Source of the DNA: Leifsonia xyli subsp. xyli str. CTCB07
GTDB taxonomy: Bacteria; Actinomycetota; Actinomycetes; Actinomycetales; Microbacteriaceae
Assembly (NCBI RefSeq): GCF_000007665.1
Contig: NC_006087.1
Coordinates: forward strand, 1,550,001 to 1,614,000
Direction: 5' to 3'
DNA: 64,000 nucleotides
Shown one piece after another: positions 28,801 to 37,328 of this stretch. The translations under genes were made by a program, and so were the position numbers. Below the pieces are notes generated by a model. That model saw only the letters and a list, made by a program, of their open reading frames with translations, made no database searches and was not told the DNA's origin. How positions within the stretch are numbered: the stretch's first letter is position 1; every line of letters starts with the position of its first letter.

Positions 28801-29361
28801 CTCGGCGTAGAAGTTCTCTTTGCCGAAAATGTCGCGGAACTCGGCGGCGGCTTTCTTGGCCTCCTCGTACTGGCCGAGCCGGAGGCGGGTCTGGACCTCT
28901 CCGGAGGGGCAGCCCGTCGTCGCGATGATGCCCTTGGCATACTGGCTGAGCAGCTCGCGATCCATCCGCGGCTTGAAGTAGTAGCCCTCGATGGAGGCCA
29001 GCGAGGACATCCGGAAGAGGTTGTGCATCCCCTCGGTCGTCGCAGCGAGCAAAGTCATGTGCGTGTAGGCGCCGGAGCCGGAGACATCGTCCCCGCCGCC
29101 GTCCCCCCAGCGGATGCGGGTCTTGTCGGTGCGGTGGGTGCCTGGCGTAAGGTACGCCTCCGTGCCGATGATCGGTTTGATTCCGGCGTCGATGGCGGTG
29201 CGCCAGAAGTCAAACGCGCCGAACATATTGCCGTGGTCGGTGACCGCGACGGCGGGCATCCCCTGCTCCACCGCGGCGTCGATGAGCGGTTTGACGCGAG
29301 CCGCGCCATCGAGCATCGAGTACTCACTGTGGACGTGGAGGTGAACGAAGGAGTCGGCCAT
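25846..29361 (-). CDS. dnaE: DNA polymerase III alpha subunit
   Basis: Replicative polymerase. The start is ATG 29361 (MADSFVHLHVHSEYSMLDGA); the open frame continues 48 bases upstream without support. The 1171 residues begin with the PHP domain (HLHVHSEYS, AVTDHGNMFGAF), then the polymerase core with catalytic aspartates in SMPDFDVDFDDRRR, VGPGRGSGAGS, the fingers and beta-binding parts, and near the C-terminus the helix-hairpin-helix and OB-fold (GETVVIAGLVTSVQHR). Length is normal. It follows rluD on the same strand after a 127-bp gap. Confidence 0.97.
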   Translation of the reverse strand: MADSFVHLHVHSEYSMLDGAARVKPLIDAAVEQGMPAVAVTDHGNMFGAFDFWRTAIDAGIKPIIGTEAYLTPGTHRTDKTRIRWGDGGGDDVSGSGAYTHMTLLAATTEGMHNLFRMSSLASIEGYYFKPRMDRELLSQYAKGIIATTGCPSGEVQTRLRLGQYEEAKKAAAEFRDIFGKENFYAEIMDHGLGIERRIMSDLIRLAKELGLPLVATNDLHYTHAADAKSHAALLCVQSGSTLDDPNRFKFDADEFYLKTSEQMRQLFRDHPDACDNTLTIAERVDVRFDTAANYMPRFPVPAGETEQTWFVKEVERGLAERYSNGVTPEVRKQADYEIGVISQMGFPGYFLVVADFINWSKDNGIRVGPGRGSGAGSMAAYAMRITDLDPLRHGLIFERFLNPDRVSMPDFDVDFDDRRRGEVIKYVTDKYGEERVAQIVTYGTIKAKQALKDSSRVLGFPFGMGEKLTKAMPPPVMGKDIPLTGIFDKQHPRYKEALDIRAVVESDPEAKTVFDTALGLENLKRQWGVHAAGVIMSSDPLIDVIPIMKREQDGQIVTQFDYPACESLGLIKMDFLGLRNLTIINDALDNIEANRGEKLVLENLELDDRAAYELLSRGDTLGVFQLDGGPMRSLLRLMKPDNFEDISALIALYRPGPMGANSHTNYALRKNGQQEITPIHPELAQPLQDILSTSYGLIIYQEQVMAIAQKVAGFSLGQADILRRAMGKKKKSELDKQFEGFSQGMVENGYSVAAVNKLWEILLPFSDYAFNKAHSAAYGVISYWTAYLKAHYPAEYMAALLTSVGDSKDKMALYLNECRRMGIEVLPPDVNESSLYFAAVGEDIRFGMGAVRNVGANVVEGVREARESSGRFESFHDFLSRVPVHAANKRTVESLIKAGAFDSLGYTRRALVEVHEDAVESAVKIKRSEANGDVGFDFDSLWGDDEPNRSQHHIPERPEWVKRDKLAFEREMLGLYVSDHPLAGLELHLAKLASTSIADLVASETVQDGETVVIAGLVTSVQHRVAKASGNQYGMIQVEDFGGEMTAMFMGKAYQEFQGMLQGDSIVVVRGRVSLRDDGMNLHAFSLMVPDLGQADDVGTVTITMPDQRATTDTVTELASVLTRHPGESEVQLRLVKGSVARVFEVPKPVKVSPDLYGELKALLGPNCLV

Positions 29362-29488
29362 TTCGTCTCCCAGCCTAGGGCTCCGCGCCGACGGCCGTCT
29401 GTCCCCCACACACCCGGAGGGGATTGCGCACCAGCCGACGGCAGACTCTTCCCTCTTTCTGCGGTCGGAAGGGGAGAAGGGGCCGGGG

Positions 29489-30409
29489 TCAGAGGGTGCG
29501 GAGGATGTCGAGGGCGTTCCGGAAGTCGGCGGGATAGGCGGTGGTGAAGGTGACCCACTCCCCCGTCGCCGGGTGAGCGAACGCGAGCTGGACCGCGTGA
29601 AGCCACTGACGGGTCAGGCCGAGCCGGGCCGAGAGGGTGGGATCGGCGCCGTACATCGCGTCGCCGACACAGGGGTGGCGCTGCGCGGACATGTGGACGC
29701 GGATCTGGTGCGTTCGACCTGTCTCCAGGTGGATCTCGAGCAGGCTCGCCGCAGGGAACGCCTCGATGGTCTCGTAGTGGGTCACCGACGGCTTGCCGCC
29801 GGCGACGACCGCGAATCTCCAATCGGACTTCGGATGCCGGCCGATCGGTGCGTCGATCGTCCCGGTCAGCGGGTCTGGATGCCCCTGCACCACCGCGTGA
29901 TAGATCTTCTCGACCGTCCGATCGTGGAAAGCCCGCTTCAGCACGGTGTAGGCGTGCTCGGACTTGGCGACAACCATGAGACCGCTCGTGCCCGCATCCA
30001 GCCGGTGTACGATCCCCGCGCGCTCGGGGGCCCCCGAGGTCGAGATGCGGAACCCGGCCGCCGCCAGAGCGCCGAGCACGGTGGGACCCTCCCAGCCGAT
30101 CGACGGGTGCGCGGCCACACCGGCCGGCTTGTCGAGGACGACGATGTCGTCGTCCTCGTGAACGATGGTGAGCTCGGACACAACGATCGGCACGATCCGC
30201 GGCTCCTCGCGTGGCTGCCAGGTCACATCGAGCCAGGACCCGGCGGGGAGGCGGTCGGATTTGCCGGCCTCGCGGCCATCCACGGTCACGCCGCCAGACT
30301 CGGCGACCTCCGCGGCGAAACTGCGCGAGAAACCGAGGAGCTTGGCGAGGCCGGCGTCGACGCGCACGCCGCCCAGACCGTCTGGGATGGGGAAGCTGCG
30401 GGACTCCAT
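29489..30409 (-). CDS. rluD: RluA/RluD family pseudouridine synthase
   Basis: Converts uridine to pseudouridine in 23S rRNA. The 306 residues have an N-terminal S4 RNA-binding domain ([23 protein letters not shown]), the catalytic segment [18 protein letters not shown] (Asp of the HRLD motif), and the family end [14 protein letters not shown]. It overlaps lspA by a base (ATG 30409 and lspA stop), which is the common lspA-rluD pair. The exact rRNA site (RluD type versus another RluA relative) is not certain. Confidence 0.92.
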   Translation of the reverse strand: MESRSFPIPDGLGGVRVDAGLAKLLGFSRSFAAEVAESGGVTVDGREAGKSDRLPAGSWLDVTWQPREEPRIVPIVVSELTIVHEDDDIVVLDKPAGVAAHPSIGWEGPTVLGALAAAGFRISTSGAPERAGIVHRLDAGTSGLMVVAKSEHAYTVLKRAFHDRTVEKIYHAVVQGHPDPLTGTIDAPIGRHPKSDWRFAVVAGGKPSVTHYETIEAFPAASLLEIHLETGRTHQIRVHMSAQRHPCVGDAMYGADPTLSARLGLTRQWLHAVQLAFAHPATGEWVTFTTAYPADFRNALDILRTL

Positions 30410-31002
30410 CAGGCAGACAGGTTCTCCGGTTTGTCCGCGGCGGACTCGTCACCGGCGGGCGAAGCGCTGCTGACGCCGGCGCCCTCGTCCCGCTGCCTGC
30501 GTCCGTCGAGACCGATCCCGCGCAGGGTCAGGAGGAGGAAAAGCCCCATGCTGAAGACGATCGCAACATCCGCGAGATTGAAGATGGCCGTCAGCAGAGG
30601 GATCTGCAGGAAGTCGATCACGTGTCCAACCCCGAACCCCGGCTCCCGGAAGAGCCGGTCGGTGAGGTTTCCGAGCAGCCCGCCGAGGAGGAGGCCGAAC
30701 AGGATGGCCCAGGCCGTCGAGCGGATGCGCGGGGCGTACCAGATGACGAAGCCGAGCACGCCGACGCCCACGAGAGAGAAGATCCACGTGGAGCCGCTGC
30801 CGATCGAGAACGCGGCGCCCGGGTTCTTGACGAAGTGGAGCTGAAGGAGCTGCCCCAGGACAGCGACCTGCTGGCCCTCGGAGAGGTTGGAGACAACCAG
30901 CGCCTTGGTGATCTGGTCCATGAGGTACACGCAGAGCGCGACCACGGCCAGGATGACCAAGGCCCCGACGCTGGCCTTGGTCCGAGAGGGACTAGCCTCC
31001 AA
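30409..31002 (-). CDS. lspA: lipoprotein signal peptidase
   Basis: Aspartic membrane peptidase that cleaves signal peptides of diacylated prolipoproteins. The four helices are present, and both catalytic aspartates lie in [12 protein letters not shown] and [11 protein letters not shown]. The start is uncertain. I use TTG 31002, which overlaps the divIVA end by 11 bases and gives [23 protein letters not shown] 31060 would add about 19 residues and overlap divIVA by 69 bases; neither has a strong ribosome binding site. The C-terminal tail after residue 165 is polar. It is coupled to rluD downstream. Confidence 0.9.
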   Translation of the reverse strand: MEASPSRTKASVGALVILAVVALCVYLMDQITKALVVSNLSEGQQVAVLGQLLQLHFVKNPGAAFSIGSGSTWIFSLVGVGVLGFVIWYAPRIRSTAWAILFGLLLGGLLGNLTDRLFREPGFGVGHVIDFLQIPLLTAIFNLADVAIVFSMGLFLLLTLRGIGLDGRRQRDEGAGVSSASPAGDESAADKPENLSA

Positions 31003-31813
31003 AGCCGGGGAAGACCGGAGGCTGGGCGCCCTGGTCGGAGCCGTTCGAGAGGTCGCCATGACTCGCGGGCACCGGGGCGGGAACGCCGGAGGCGCGGTTC
31101 GAGGAACCGGACCCACCGACCTGCTGACTGTCGAGGTCGCGGAGCTGGTTCTCGATGTAGCTCTTCAGGCCCGAGCGGTAGTCGCGCTCGAAACCGCGCA
31201 GCTCCTCGATGCGGCGTTCGAGGCCGACGCGCTCCTGGTCCAGGGAGGCGATCTGCGCGCGCTGCTTCGACTCCGCTTCGGCGACGATGCGGGCGGCGGT
31301 CGCGTGTCCCTCGGCGATGAGCGCGTCGCGCTTCTCGACACCCTCGCGAACATGCTCCTCGTGGAGACGACGCGCGAGCTGCAGGAGGTTGTTGGTGGCG
31401 TTGGGGTCGTTCGCGTCCGTGGCAGCGCCCACAGCGAAGCCGGCGGCGGCCAGCGGAGCACCGGCCGAGGGAGCGGCGGCGGCCTGCTGTCGAGCCTCGG
31501 CGGTCTCGCGCTGGGCGATGGCGAGGCGCTGCTGAAGCTCCTCGTTCTCACGCTGGAGGCGCAGGATCTCGCCGTCGCTGGCGCCCAGAGAAGCCGCGAC
31601 CGGGCCAGAGACACCGACAGTGCGCTGCAGCTCGGCGATGCGCGAGTCGGACGCCACCAGACGCTGCTTCAGCTCCTCGTTCTCCTGGGTCAGCCGACGC
31701 AGCTCGACGACGACCTCGTCAAGGAAATCGTCGACCTCGTCCTGGTCGTAGCCTTCGCGGAACTTCGTCGGTTGAAACCGCTTGTTGACCACGTCTTCCG
31801 GAGTCAGCGCCAT
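30992..31813 (-). CDS. divIVA: DivIVA/Wag31 polar growth protein
   Basis: Coiled-coil protein that marks negatively curved membrane at poles and septum and directs wall growth in actinobacteria. The 273 residues start with the membrane-binding head ALTPEDVVNKRFQPTKFREGYDQDEVDDFL, then two long coiled coils (about 40-75 and 85-215) separated by an Ala/Gly linker, ending in a Pro/Ser/Gly tail. The ribosome binding site AAGGTGG stands before ATG 31813. It is the usual gene after sepF and yggT in the dcw cluster. Confidence 0.96.
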   Translation of the reverse strand: MALTPEDVVNKRFQPTKFREGYDQDEVDDFLDEVVVELRRLTQENEELKQRLVASDSRIAELQRTVGVSGPVAASLGASDGEILRLQRENEELQQRLAIAQRETAEARQQAAAAPSAGAPLAAAGFAVGAATDANDPNATNNLLQLARRLHEEHVREGVEKRDALIAEGHATAARIVAEAESKQRAQIASLDQERVGLERRIEELRGFERDYRSGLKSYIENQLRDLDSQQVGGSGSSNRASGVPAPVPASHGDLSNGSDQGAQPPVFPGFGG

Positions 31814-31957
31814 GACTAGCCACCTTATATCTTAAAAAGAGACGAACAATGAGTGCTTAGCCAACGCTAGCAAAATGCGACAGCGGTGCCCACTCCGCCG
31901 CGCCCAGGCGCGTCGGAGTACACGTCCCCGCCCGGCGCTGGCACCGGGCGGCGGCGG
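31814..31957 (-). promoter_or_regulatory. probable divIVA leader and promoter
   Basis: The 144-bp gap upstream of divIVA contains an AT-rich stretch (TCTTTTTAAGATATAAGG on the minus strand, next to the ribosome binding site). A GC-rich inverted Gly/Pro-codon-like segment lies further up, past the yggT stop. A promoter is likely because divIVA is needed at high level, but I cannot assign -35 and -10 boxes with confidence. Confidence 0.35.
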
Positions 31958-32254
31958 TCAGATGAAGCTCACGGTGACGTACAAGCCGATGATCACGACG
32001 AGCATAGTGAGGCTCCAGCCGAAGTCGAGCGCGACCGGCCCCATCGACAGCGGTGGGAGAACGCGACGGAAGAAGCGGATGGGCGGGTCGGTCGCCACAT
32101 AGGCCGACTCAGCGAGGACAAGCCCGACGCCGCGCGGCCGCCACTGGCGCGCGAAAGTGCGCACCAGATCCAGCACGAAGCGAGCCCAGAGCACGAAGAA
32201 GTAGATCAGGAGGACGTAGTAGAGGACGTTCGCGATGACCGAGACGACTAGCAC
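31958..32254 (-). CDS. YggT family membrane protein
   Basis: A 98-residue membrane protein with two hydrophobic segments: IANVLYYVLLIYFFVLWARFVLDLV at the N-terminus and LDFGWSLTMLVVIIGLYVTVSFI at the C-terminus. The conserved ATDPPIRFFRRVLPP loop lies between, as in YggT/YlmG proteins, which sit between sepF and divIVA in Gram-positive division clusters. I use GTG 32254; the open frame reaches to 32281, inside a terminator-like palindrome. GGAAG stands very close to that GTG, so the start is approximate. Role in division is inferred from context. Confidence 0.85.
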   Translation of the reverse strand: MLVVSVIANVLYYVLLIYFFVLWARFVLDLVRTFARQWRPRGVGLVLAESAYVATDPPIRFFRRVLPPLSMGPVALDFGWSLTMLVVIIGLYVTVSFI

Positions 32255-32276
32255 GCTTCCAGTATGAACCAGAGCA

Positions 32277-32320
32277 CGCACAAGGGCACACTGTCCGGCC
32301 GGACAGTGTGCCCTTGTGCG
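32277..32320. terminator. 44-bp perfect palindrome between sepF and yggT
   Basis: A 22-bp arm (32277-32298) is followed without a gap by its exact complement (32299-32320). It begins 17 bp after the sepF stop and just upstream of yggT on the same strand. It would form a very stable hairpin and could stop or attenuate transcription from the upstream dcw genes, or act as an RNA processing barrier. There is no long T-run. Confidence 0.7.
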
Positions 32321-32336
32321 AAGTGCGTGCGGCGGT

Positions 32337-32843
32337 TCAGGCCTGCGCGAAGAAGGAGGCGTCGACCTCGGCCTCCTGGCCCCCGTGCTCGCCGGAGACG
32401 ACGATGTGCGACGGAGACAGCAGGAAGACCTTGGGAGTGACCCGTTCGATCTTGCCGTACAAACCCTGCGAGAGGCCGCTGGCGAAGTCGATGAGACGGC
32501 GCGCGTCGCCCTCGCTCATCTGCGAGAGGTTGATGATGACCGGGATGCCCTCGCGGAACGACTCTGCGATCGCCTGGGCGTCACGGTACTGGCGGGGGTG
32601 GACCGTGAGAATCTCATTCATTTCCTGTACCGGAGCATTCCGTGCGGTGGACGATTTGCGCAGCGGGGTCACCGGCGCGCGGTTCTGCACGGGGGCGACC
32701 GCAGCGGGGTGCGGGACAGGCTGGACCGACGCGGGCGCAGCGGCTTCGCGGCGGGGCTGATGCTGCGTCTGCTCCTCCTCGAACTCCAGTTCCTCGTCGG
32801 CGAGGCCCAGATAGACCATTGTCTTCTTCAGCGGGTTGGCCAT
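32337..32843 (-). CDS. sepF: cell division protein SepF
   Basis: Membrane anchor of FtsZ; in actinobacteria, which lack FtsA, it tethers the Z-ring. The 168 residues start with the amphipathic anchor [17 protein letters not shown], a long acidic and Pro-rich linker, and the SepF core from about residue 80 ([46 protein letters not shown]) to the end. It lies in the conserved order ftsZ-yggS-sepF. Confidence 0.96.
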
Positions 32844-32906
32844 CGCTTCCTCCGTGTAGGCCGGGGCGCCCGGCGGCGCCGCACGCGAATCTTCTTGCTT
32901 CCGAGA

Positions 32907-33611
32907 TTAACGAACGAGCGGCCGATTCCCGGTAATGGCCGTGCCGATCCGAAGGTGTGTCGCGCCGGCGGCGATGGCCTCCCGGTAGTCCTGGGACATT
33001 CCGGCGGAGATGGCGACCGCTTCCGGGGCAAGTGCGCGAACCCGTTCGCTCGCGACCCGGACACGTTCGAAGGCGCGCGCCGGCTCCTCATCCAGCGGGG
33101 CGACCGCCATCACACCGAGGAGGCGCAGACCGGGTGCGGCAAGGATGTGGTCGACCAGCGGCTCCAGGTCGCGGCCGGCGACACCACCGCGAGCGGGATC
33201 GTCCGTCAGGTTGAGCTGGACGAAGGCGCCGAGGACGGTTCCGTCGTCGTTCCGGAGCGCATCCACCAGCGAGAGGCGGTCGATCGAGTGGACGACGCCG
33301 GCGTACCGCCGGGCCTGGCGCGCCTTCTTGCTCTGCAACTGCCCGACGAAATGCCAGGTGAGTTCCAGATCGGCGAGCACGGACACCTTCTCCTGCGCCT
33401 CCTGGTGCCGGTTCTCCCCCACATCCCGCACCCCGAGCGAGGCCAGCTCGCGGACGAGGGACGCCGGGTGGAACTTGGTCACCACGATCGTCGTCAGCTC
33501 ATCCGGCGACCGGCCGGCGGCCCGGGCGGCGTCGGCGACGCCCTCCCTCACGGCAACCAGCTGCTCCGCGAGCGGGCTACTTGAGGAAGTCGGGGATATC
33601 GAGGTCGTCAT
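32907..33611 (-). CDS. YggS/PLPHP family pyridoxal phosphate homeostasis protein
   Basis: PLP-binding protein that balances vitamin B6 pools, a standard neighbour of ftsZ and sepF. The start ATG 33611 ([12 protein letters not shown]) overlaps the ftsZ end by 35 bases with a weak GACGAGA ribosome binding site; a shorter start is possible. The 234 residues show [13 protein letters not shown] (PLP lysine), [49 protein letters not shown] and LRIGTAITG at the end. Confidence 0.93.
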   Translation of the reverse strand: MTTSISPTSSSSPLAEQLVAVREGVADAARAAGRSPDELTTIVVTKFHPASLVRELASLGVRDVGENRHQEAQEKVSVLADLELTWHFVGQLQSKKARQARRYAGVVHSIDRLSLVDALRNDDGTVLGAFVQLNLTDDPARGGVAGRDLEPLVDHILAAPGLRLLGVMAVAPLDEEPARAFERVRVASERVRALAPEAVAISAGMSQDYREAIAAGATHLRIGTAITGNRPLVR

Positions 33612-34752
33612 TCTCGTCGTCGAACGCCGGGTCTTTCTGGGCCGTCTCGGTCGCGGGGGGCTCGCCGGTCGCGTGCCACGCCTCGGCCGAGGGAGCGTCG
33701 GGCTCACCGGCCCCGGCCGTCGCGGCTGCACCGGTGGCCGCGTCCTCGCCACCGGCTTCGACGAAGCTGGAGCGGCGGGAGTCGATCGCCGGTTTCGCGC
33801 TCGGCTCGCCACCGTCGAAGCCAGCGGCGATCACGGTGACGCGCACCTCGTCGCCGAGGGTGTCGTCGATCACCGCGCCGAAGATGATGTTCGCCTCCGG
33901 ATGCACTGCCTCCTGGACGAGCCGCGCCGCGTCGTTGATCTCGAAGATACCCAGGTTGGAGCCGCCCTGGATGGAGAGCAGCACTCCGTGGGCGCCGTCG
34001 ATGGACGCTTCCAGCAGCGGCGAGGCGACAGCCAGCTCGGCCGCCTTGATCGCACGGTCCGCGCCGCGTGAGGAGCCGATGCCCATGAGCGCGGAGCCCG
34101 CGCCCTGCATAACGGATTTGACGTCCGCGAAGTCGAGGTTGATGAGCCCGGGGGTGGTGATGAGGTCAGTGATGCCCTGCACACCGGCGAGGAGCACCTG
34201 GTCGGCGGTGGAGAACGCCTCGAGCATGCTGATGCCGCGGTCGCTGATCTCCAGCAGCCGATCGTTCGGCACCACGATGAGGGTGTCGACCTCTTCTTTC
34301 AAGCGCTGGACACCGGAGTCGGCCTGCTGCGAGCGGCGTTTGCCTTCAAAGGAGAACGGCTTGGTGACGACGCCGATGGTGAGCGCGCCGATCGACTTCG
34401 CGATCCGCGCGACCACGGGAGCGCCTCCGGTGCCGGTGCCGCCGCCCTCGCCCGCGGTCACGAAGACCATGTCGGCTCCGGCGAGCGCTTCCTCGATCTC
34501 CTCCGCGTGGTCCTCGGCGGCGCGGCGGCCGACCTCGGGGTCGGCGCCGGCTCCCAGGCCGCGGGTGATCTCACGGCCCACGTCGAGCTTCACGTCGGCG
34601 TCGCTCATGAGCAGCGCCTGGGCGTCCGTGTTGATGGCGATGAACTCGACGCCGCGCAGGCCGAGCTCGATCATGCGGTTGACGGCATTGACGCCGCCTC
34701 CGCCGATGCCGACGACCTTGATCACGGCGAGGTAGTTCTGGTTTGCTGTCAC
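33577..34752 (-). CDS. ftsZ: cell division protein FtsZ
   Basis: Tubulin-like GTPase that forms the Z-ring. The start is GTG 34752 with GGAGG eight bases upstream. The 391 residues contain [16 protein letters not shown], the tubulin signature [17 protein letters not shown], and [13 protein letters not shown], then a long disordered Pro/Ala/Glu linker and a C-terminal tail [10 protein letters not shown] that binds SepF. It is preceded by a 153-bp gap with AT-rich sequence, probably its own promoter. Confidence 0.97.
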   Translation of the reverse strand: MTANQNYLAVIKVVGIGGGGVNAVNRMIELGLRGVEFIAINTDAQALLMSDADVKLDVGREITRGLGAGADPEVGRRAAEDHAEEIEEALAGADMVFVTAGEGGGTGTGGAPVVARIAKSIGALTIGVVTKPFSFEGKRRSQQADSGVQRLKEEVDTLIVVPNDRLLEISDRGISMLEAFSTADQVLLAGVQGITDLITTPGLINLDFADVKSVMQGAGSALMGIGSSRGADRAIKAAELAVASPLLEASIDGAHGVLLSIQGGSNLGIFEINDAARLVQEAVHPEANIIFGAVIDDTLGDEVRVTVIAAGFDGGEPSAKPAIDSRRSSFVEAGGEDAATGAAATAGAGEPDAPSAEAWHATGEPPATETAQKDPAFDDENDDLDIPDFLK

Positions 34753-34905
34753 GTCCGGCCTCCACGGGAACCTTCAACCTCAAGTCGAGGCTTAAAGTTA
34801 TGCTGAGTATGCAATTCTCAATTCGACGGTAGAGGGACGGAGCCGCCCACCCCGGCAGCCACAAGGCGTGTCGGGAAACTCCCAGCGCATCCCGTCGTCA
34901 TCGCC
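34753..34905 (-). promoter_or_regulatory. probable ftsZ promoter region
   Basis: The only sizeable gap inside the ftsQ-ftsZ part of the cluster. The minus strand has an AT-rich stretch about 50-90 bases before the start (positions about 34795-34835), with TTGAGA and CATACT/TAACTT hexamers that could be promoter boxes, though spacing is not ideal. Extra ftsZ promoters between ftsQ and ftsZ are well known in actinobacteria. Confidence 0.4.
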
Positions 34906-35871
34906 TCATCCCGTCGTCACACTGTGCGGGGAGGAGACGTCGTAGCGGCTGTTCCCCGGGACGCTCTTCAGCAGGGCAGCGAGATCGGCGGCCTTCAGCG
35001 CGGAGTCCTCCGCACTCCCCCACACCACCGTCGCGCCGCTGCCGCGCAGCGTGAACAAGACATCGTCCTTGGTCTTCGCGGTGATCGTGTCCACCTGCGC
35101 ACGCACATCCGCGGGCAGCGCCGACAGCACACCCGCAGCGGCAGCGAAGCCCGAGTCCGCGTCCGCGTCCGCGGCGGGTCCGCTGGCGGCGATGAGCGGC
35201 ATGCCCTCCGGACGCGCCTGAGTGGAGGAGATCGGCACTTTCGCGGCATCCACCACGGTGAAAGCGGACCCTTGCTGGATCGCTCCGATCGGCTGACGCT
35301 CCACCACGCGCACGACGATCGTGTCGGGCGGATGGCTCTCGACGCTGTAGCTGCGGATGAGGGGAAAGGCGGCCAGATCGCTCGAGATCGCCGCCTGGTC
35401 GAGCAGCGGCAAGGGCCGCCCGAGCTGATCGCCGAGCTTCTGCCGGATAGCCTGGGGGTCGAGGCGCTCCGTCCCGGTGACCTCGATGTTCTTCAGCGCG
35501 AGCAGCGGGGAGAAGCCGACCAGCACCACACCGAGCACGAGCGCCCCGCCAACGGCGGCCGCGGCCGTCCAGAGCTGTTTGCGGCGGCGCGAGCGTCTGG
35601 TGAAACGCCGGACCTCCGCGCGCTCGAGGAGCCGGCGCTCCTTGCGCGCAGCCCGGAGGGCCTTGCCGATCTCGCGATTGCTGGGGAGGCGTTCGTAGGG
35701 CGATACCCGGGCGGGGAACGCCTCGGGGGCCGCGCGCTGCGCCGGCGCGCGGGGCTCCTGCGTCCGTGCGACCGGTTCCTGCTCCATCTCCAGCGTGGCC
35801 GGTTCCTCCGCCCGCGGCGCGGCCGGAGGCGACGCGGCGGCCGACCGGTCGAATCCCTGCGGACGCTTCAC
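34906..35871 (-). CDS. ftsQ: cell division protein FtsQ
   Basis: Bitopic division protein of the FtsQLB complex. The start is GTG 35871, three bases after the murC stop. The 321 residues begin with a long cytoplasmic Pro/Ala/Arg region (about 1-115), one membrane helix near 115-140 (AAAVGGALVLGVVLVGFSPLL), then the POTRA domain starting LKNIEVTGTERLDPQAIRQ and the beta domain with VRVVERQPIGAIQ. Order murC-ftsQ-ftsZ is the usual actinobacterial order without ddl. Confidence 0.93.
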   Translation of the reverse strand: MKRPQGFDRSAAASPPAAPRAEEPATLEMEQEPVARTQEPRAPAQRAAPEAFPARVSPYERLPSNREIGKALRAARKERRLLERAEVRRFTRRSRRRKQLWTAAAAVGGALVLGVVLVGFSPLLALKNIEVTGTERLDPQAIRQKLGDQLGRPLPLLDQAAISSDLAAFPLIRSYSVESHPPDTIVVRVVERQPIGAIQQGSAFTVVDAAKVPISSTQARPEGMPLIAASGPAADADADSGFAAAAGVLSALPADVRAQVDTITAKTKDDVLFTLRGSGATVVWGSAEDSALKAADLAALLKSVPGNSRYDVSSPHSVTTG

Positions 35872-35874
35872 CGG

Positions 35875-37287
35875 CTACTCCCGCACACGACGCAGCGAGT
35901 CGAGCAGCTGCGGAACGATGCGGTAGACATCGCCGCAACCGAGCGTGATCACGAAATCGCCTTCGCGGGCGATCTCGGCCGTGTGATCGGCCGCGGCCTG
36001 CCAGTCCGCGATGAACGCGACACGCTCCGGGTGGGCGAACAGATCCGCGACGAGCGCACCGGTCACACCGGGTTCGGGGTCCTCGCGCGCGCCGTAGACA
36101 TCCAGCACGACCGTCTCGTCCGCATAGGCCTCCAGCGTCTCCGCGAACTCCTTCGCGAACAGACGGGTGCGGCTGTACAGATGCGGCTGGTGGACCGCGA
36201 TGATGCGGCCGTCGCCGACCACCGTTCGGGCGGCCGAGAGCGCGGCGGCGACCTCGGTGGGGTGGTGGGCGTAGTCGTCGTAGACGCTGACGCCCGCGAC
36301 CGTCCCGTGAAGCTCGAAGCGACGTTCCGTTCCACCGAACTCGGCGATCGCCGCGAGGGAGGCGGCCGGTTCGAAGCCGAGACCGGTCAGCAGGGCGAAA
36401 GCACCGGCCGCATTGATCGCGTTGTGCCGGCCGGGCACGCGGAGGCAGGCGGAGTACACGTCGCTGTCATGGCTCAGGGCGAAGGCAACCGGGCCGTCCG
36501 TGACGATCGAATACACGCGGATGTCCGCATCCTCCGCCTCGCCGAAGGTCAGCACGCGCTTGCCGGGCGCCGCCTTGCGCAGCCGGCGGGTGACCTGCTG
36601 CGCGCCAGGGTCGTCGGAGGAGACCACGACGAGCTCAGCGGACTCCTCGGCGAAGGCGACGAACGCGTCCTCGAACGCCTCCAGCGAGCCATAGTGATCG
36701 AGGTGGTCGGGATCGACGTTGGTGATGAGGGCGACAGCCGTGTCGTACAGCAGAAAAGAACCGTCCGACTCGTCTGCCTCGACCACGAACAGCTCGCCGC
36801 TGCCGGCCCGCGAGCTCGTACCGAGCGAGGCGATGACGCCGCCGTTGACGAAGCTCGGGTCTGCGCCGAGTCCGAGCAAGCCCGTGACGATCATCCCGGT
36901 CGACGTCGTCTTACCGTGAGCGCCGGCGACCGCTACGAGCCGCTTCCGGTTGATGAGCCACGCGAGCGCCTGCGAGCGGTGCAGCACGGGCAGGCCCCTC
37001 TCGAGCGCGAGCCGGTACTCCGGGTTGTCCAGCCAGAGCGCACCGGTCACCACCAGTGTGTCGGCGTCACCGACGTTCGCCGCGTCGTGGCCGATCGCGA
37101 TGTTCGCTCCGAGCGCTCGAAGCGCGTCCACATTCGCCGAGTGACGGACATCGGAACCGGTCACGGTGTGCCCGGACTCAAGGAACAGACGGGCGATGCC
37201 GCTCATCCCCGACCCGCCGACGCCGACGAAGTGGAGCTTTCCGAGCTCATCGGGGATGGTCAGAGTCAAGTCGGGTTTGATCGTCAC
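35875..37287 (-). CDS. murC: UDP-N-acetylmuramate--L-alanine ligase MurC
   Basis: ATP-dependent ligase adding the first amino acid (L-Ala, or Gly in some actinobacteria) to UDP-MurNAc. The start is GTG 37287. The 470 residues show the N-terminal [16 protein letters not shown], the Mur ATP loop [38 protein letters not shown], the HxxxR-type [12 protein letters not shown] and [11 protein letters not shown]. It lies 42 bp after murG. Confidence 0.97.
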
Positions 37288-37328
37288 GCGCGCTGCTTTC
37301 GGTTTACGGAACTCACACCATTATGACG

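Noticed and set aside
27304..29547. 747-residue plus-strand frame opposite dnaE
   Set aside because: Antisense composition only; dnaE on the other strand has all expected motifs.
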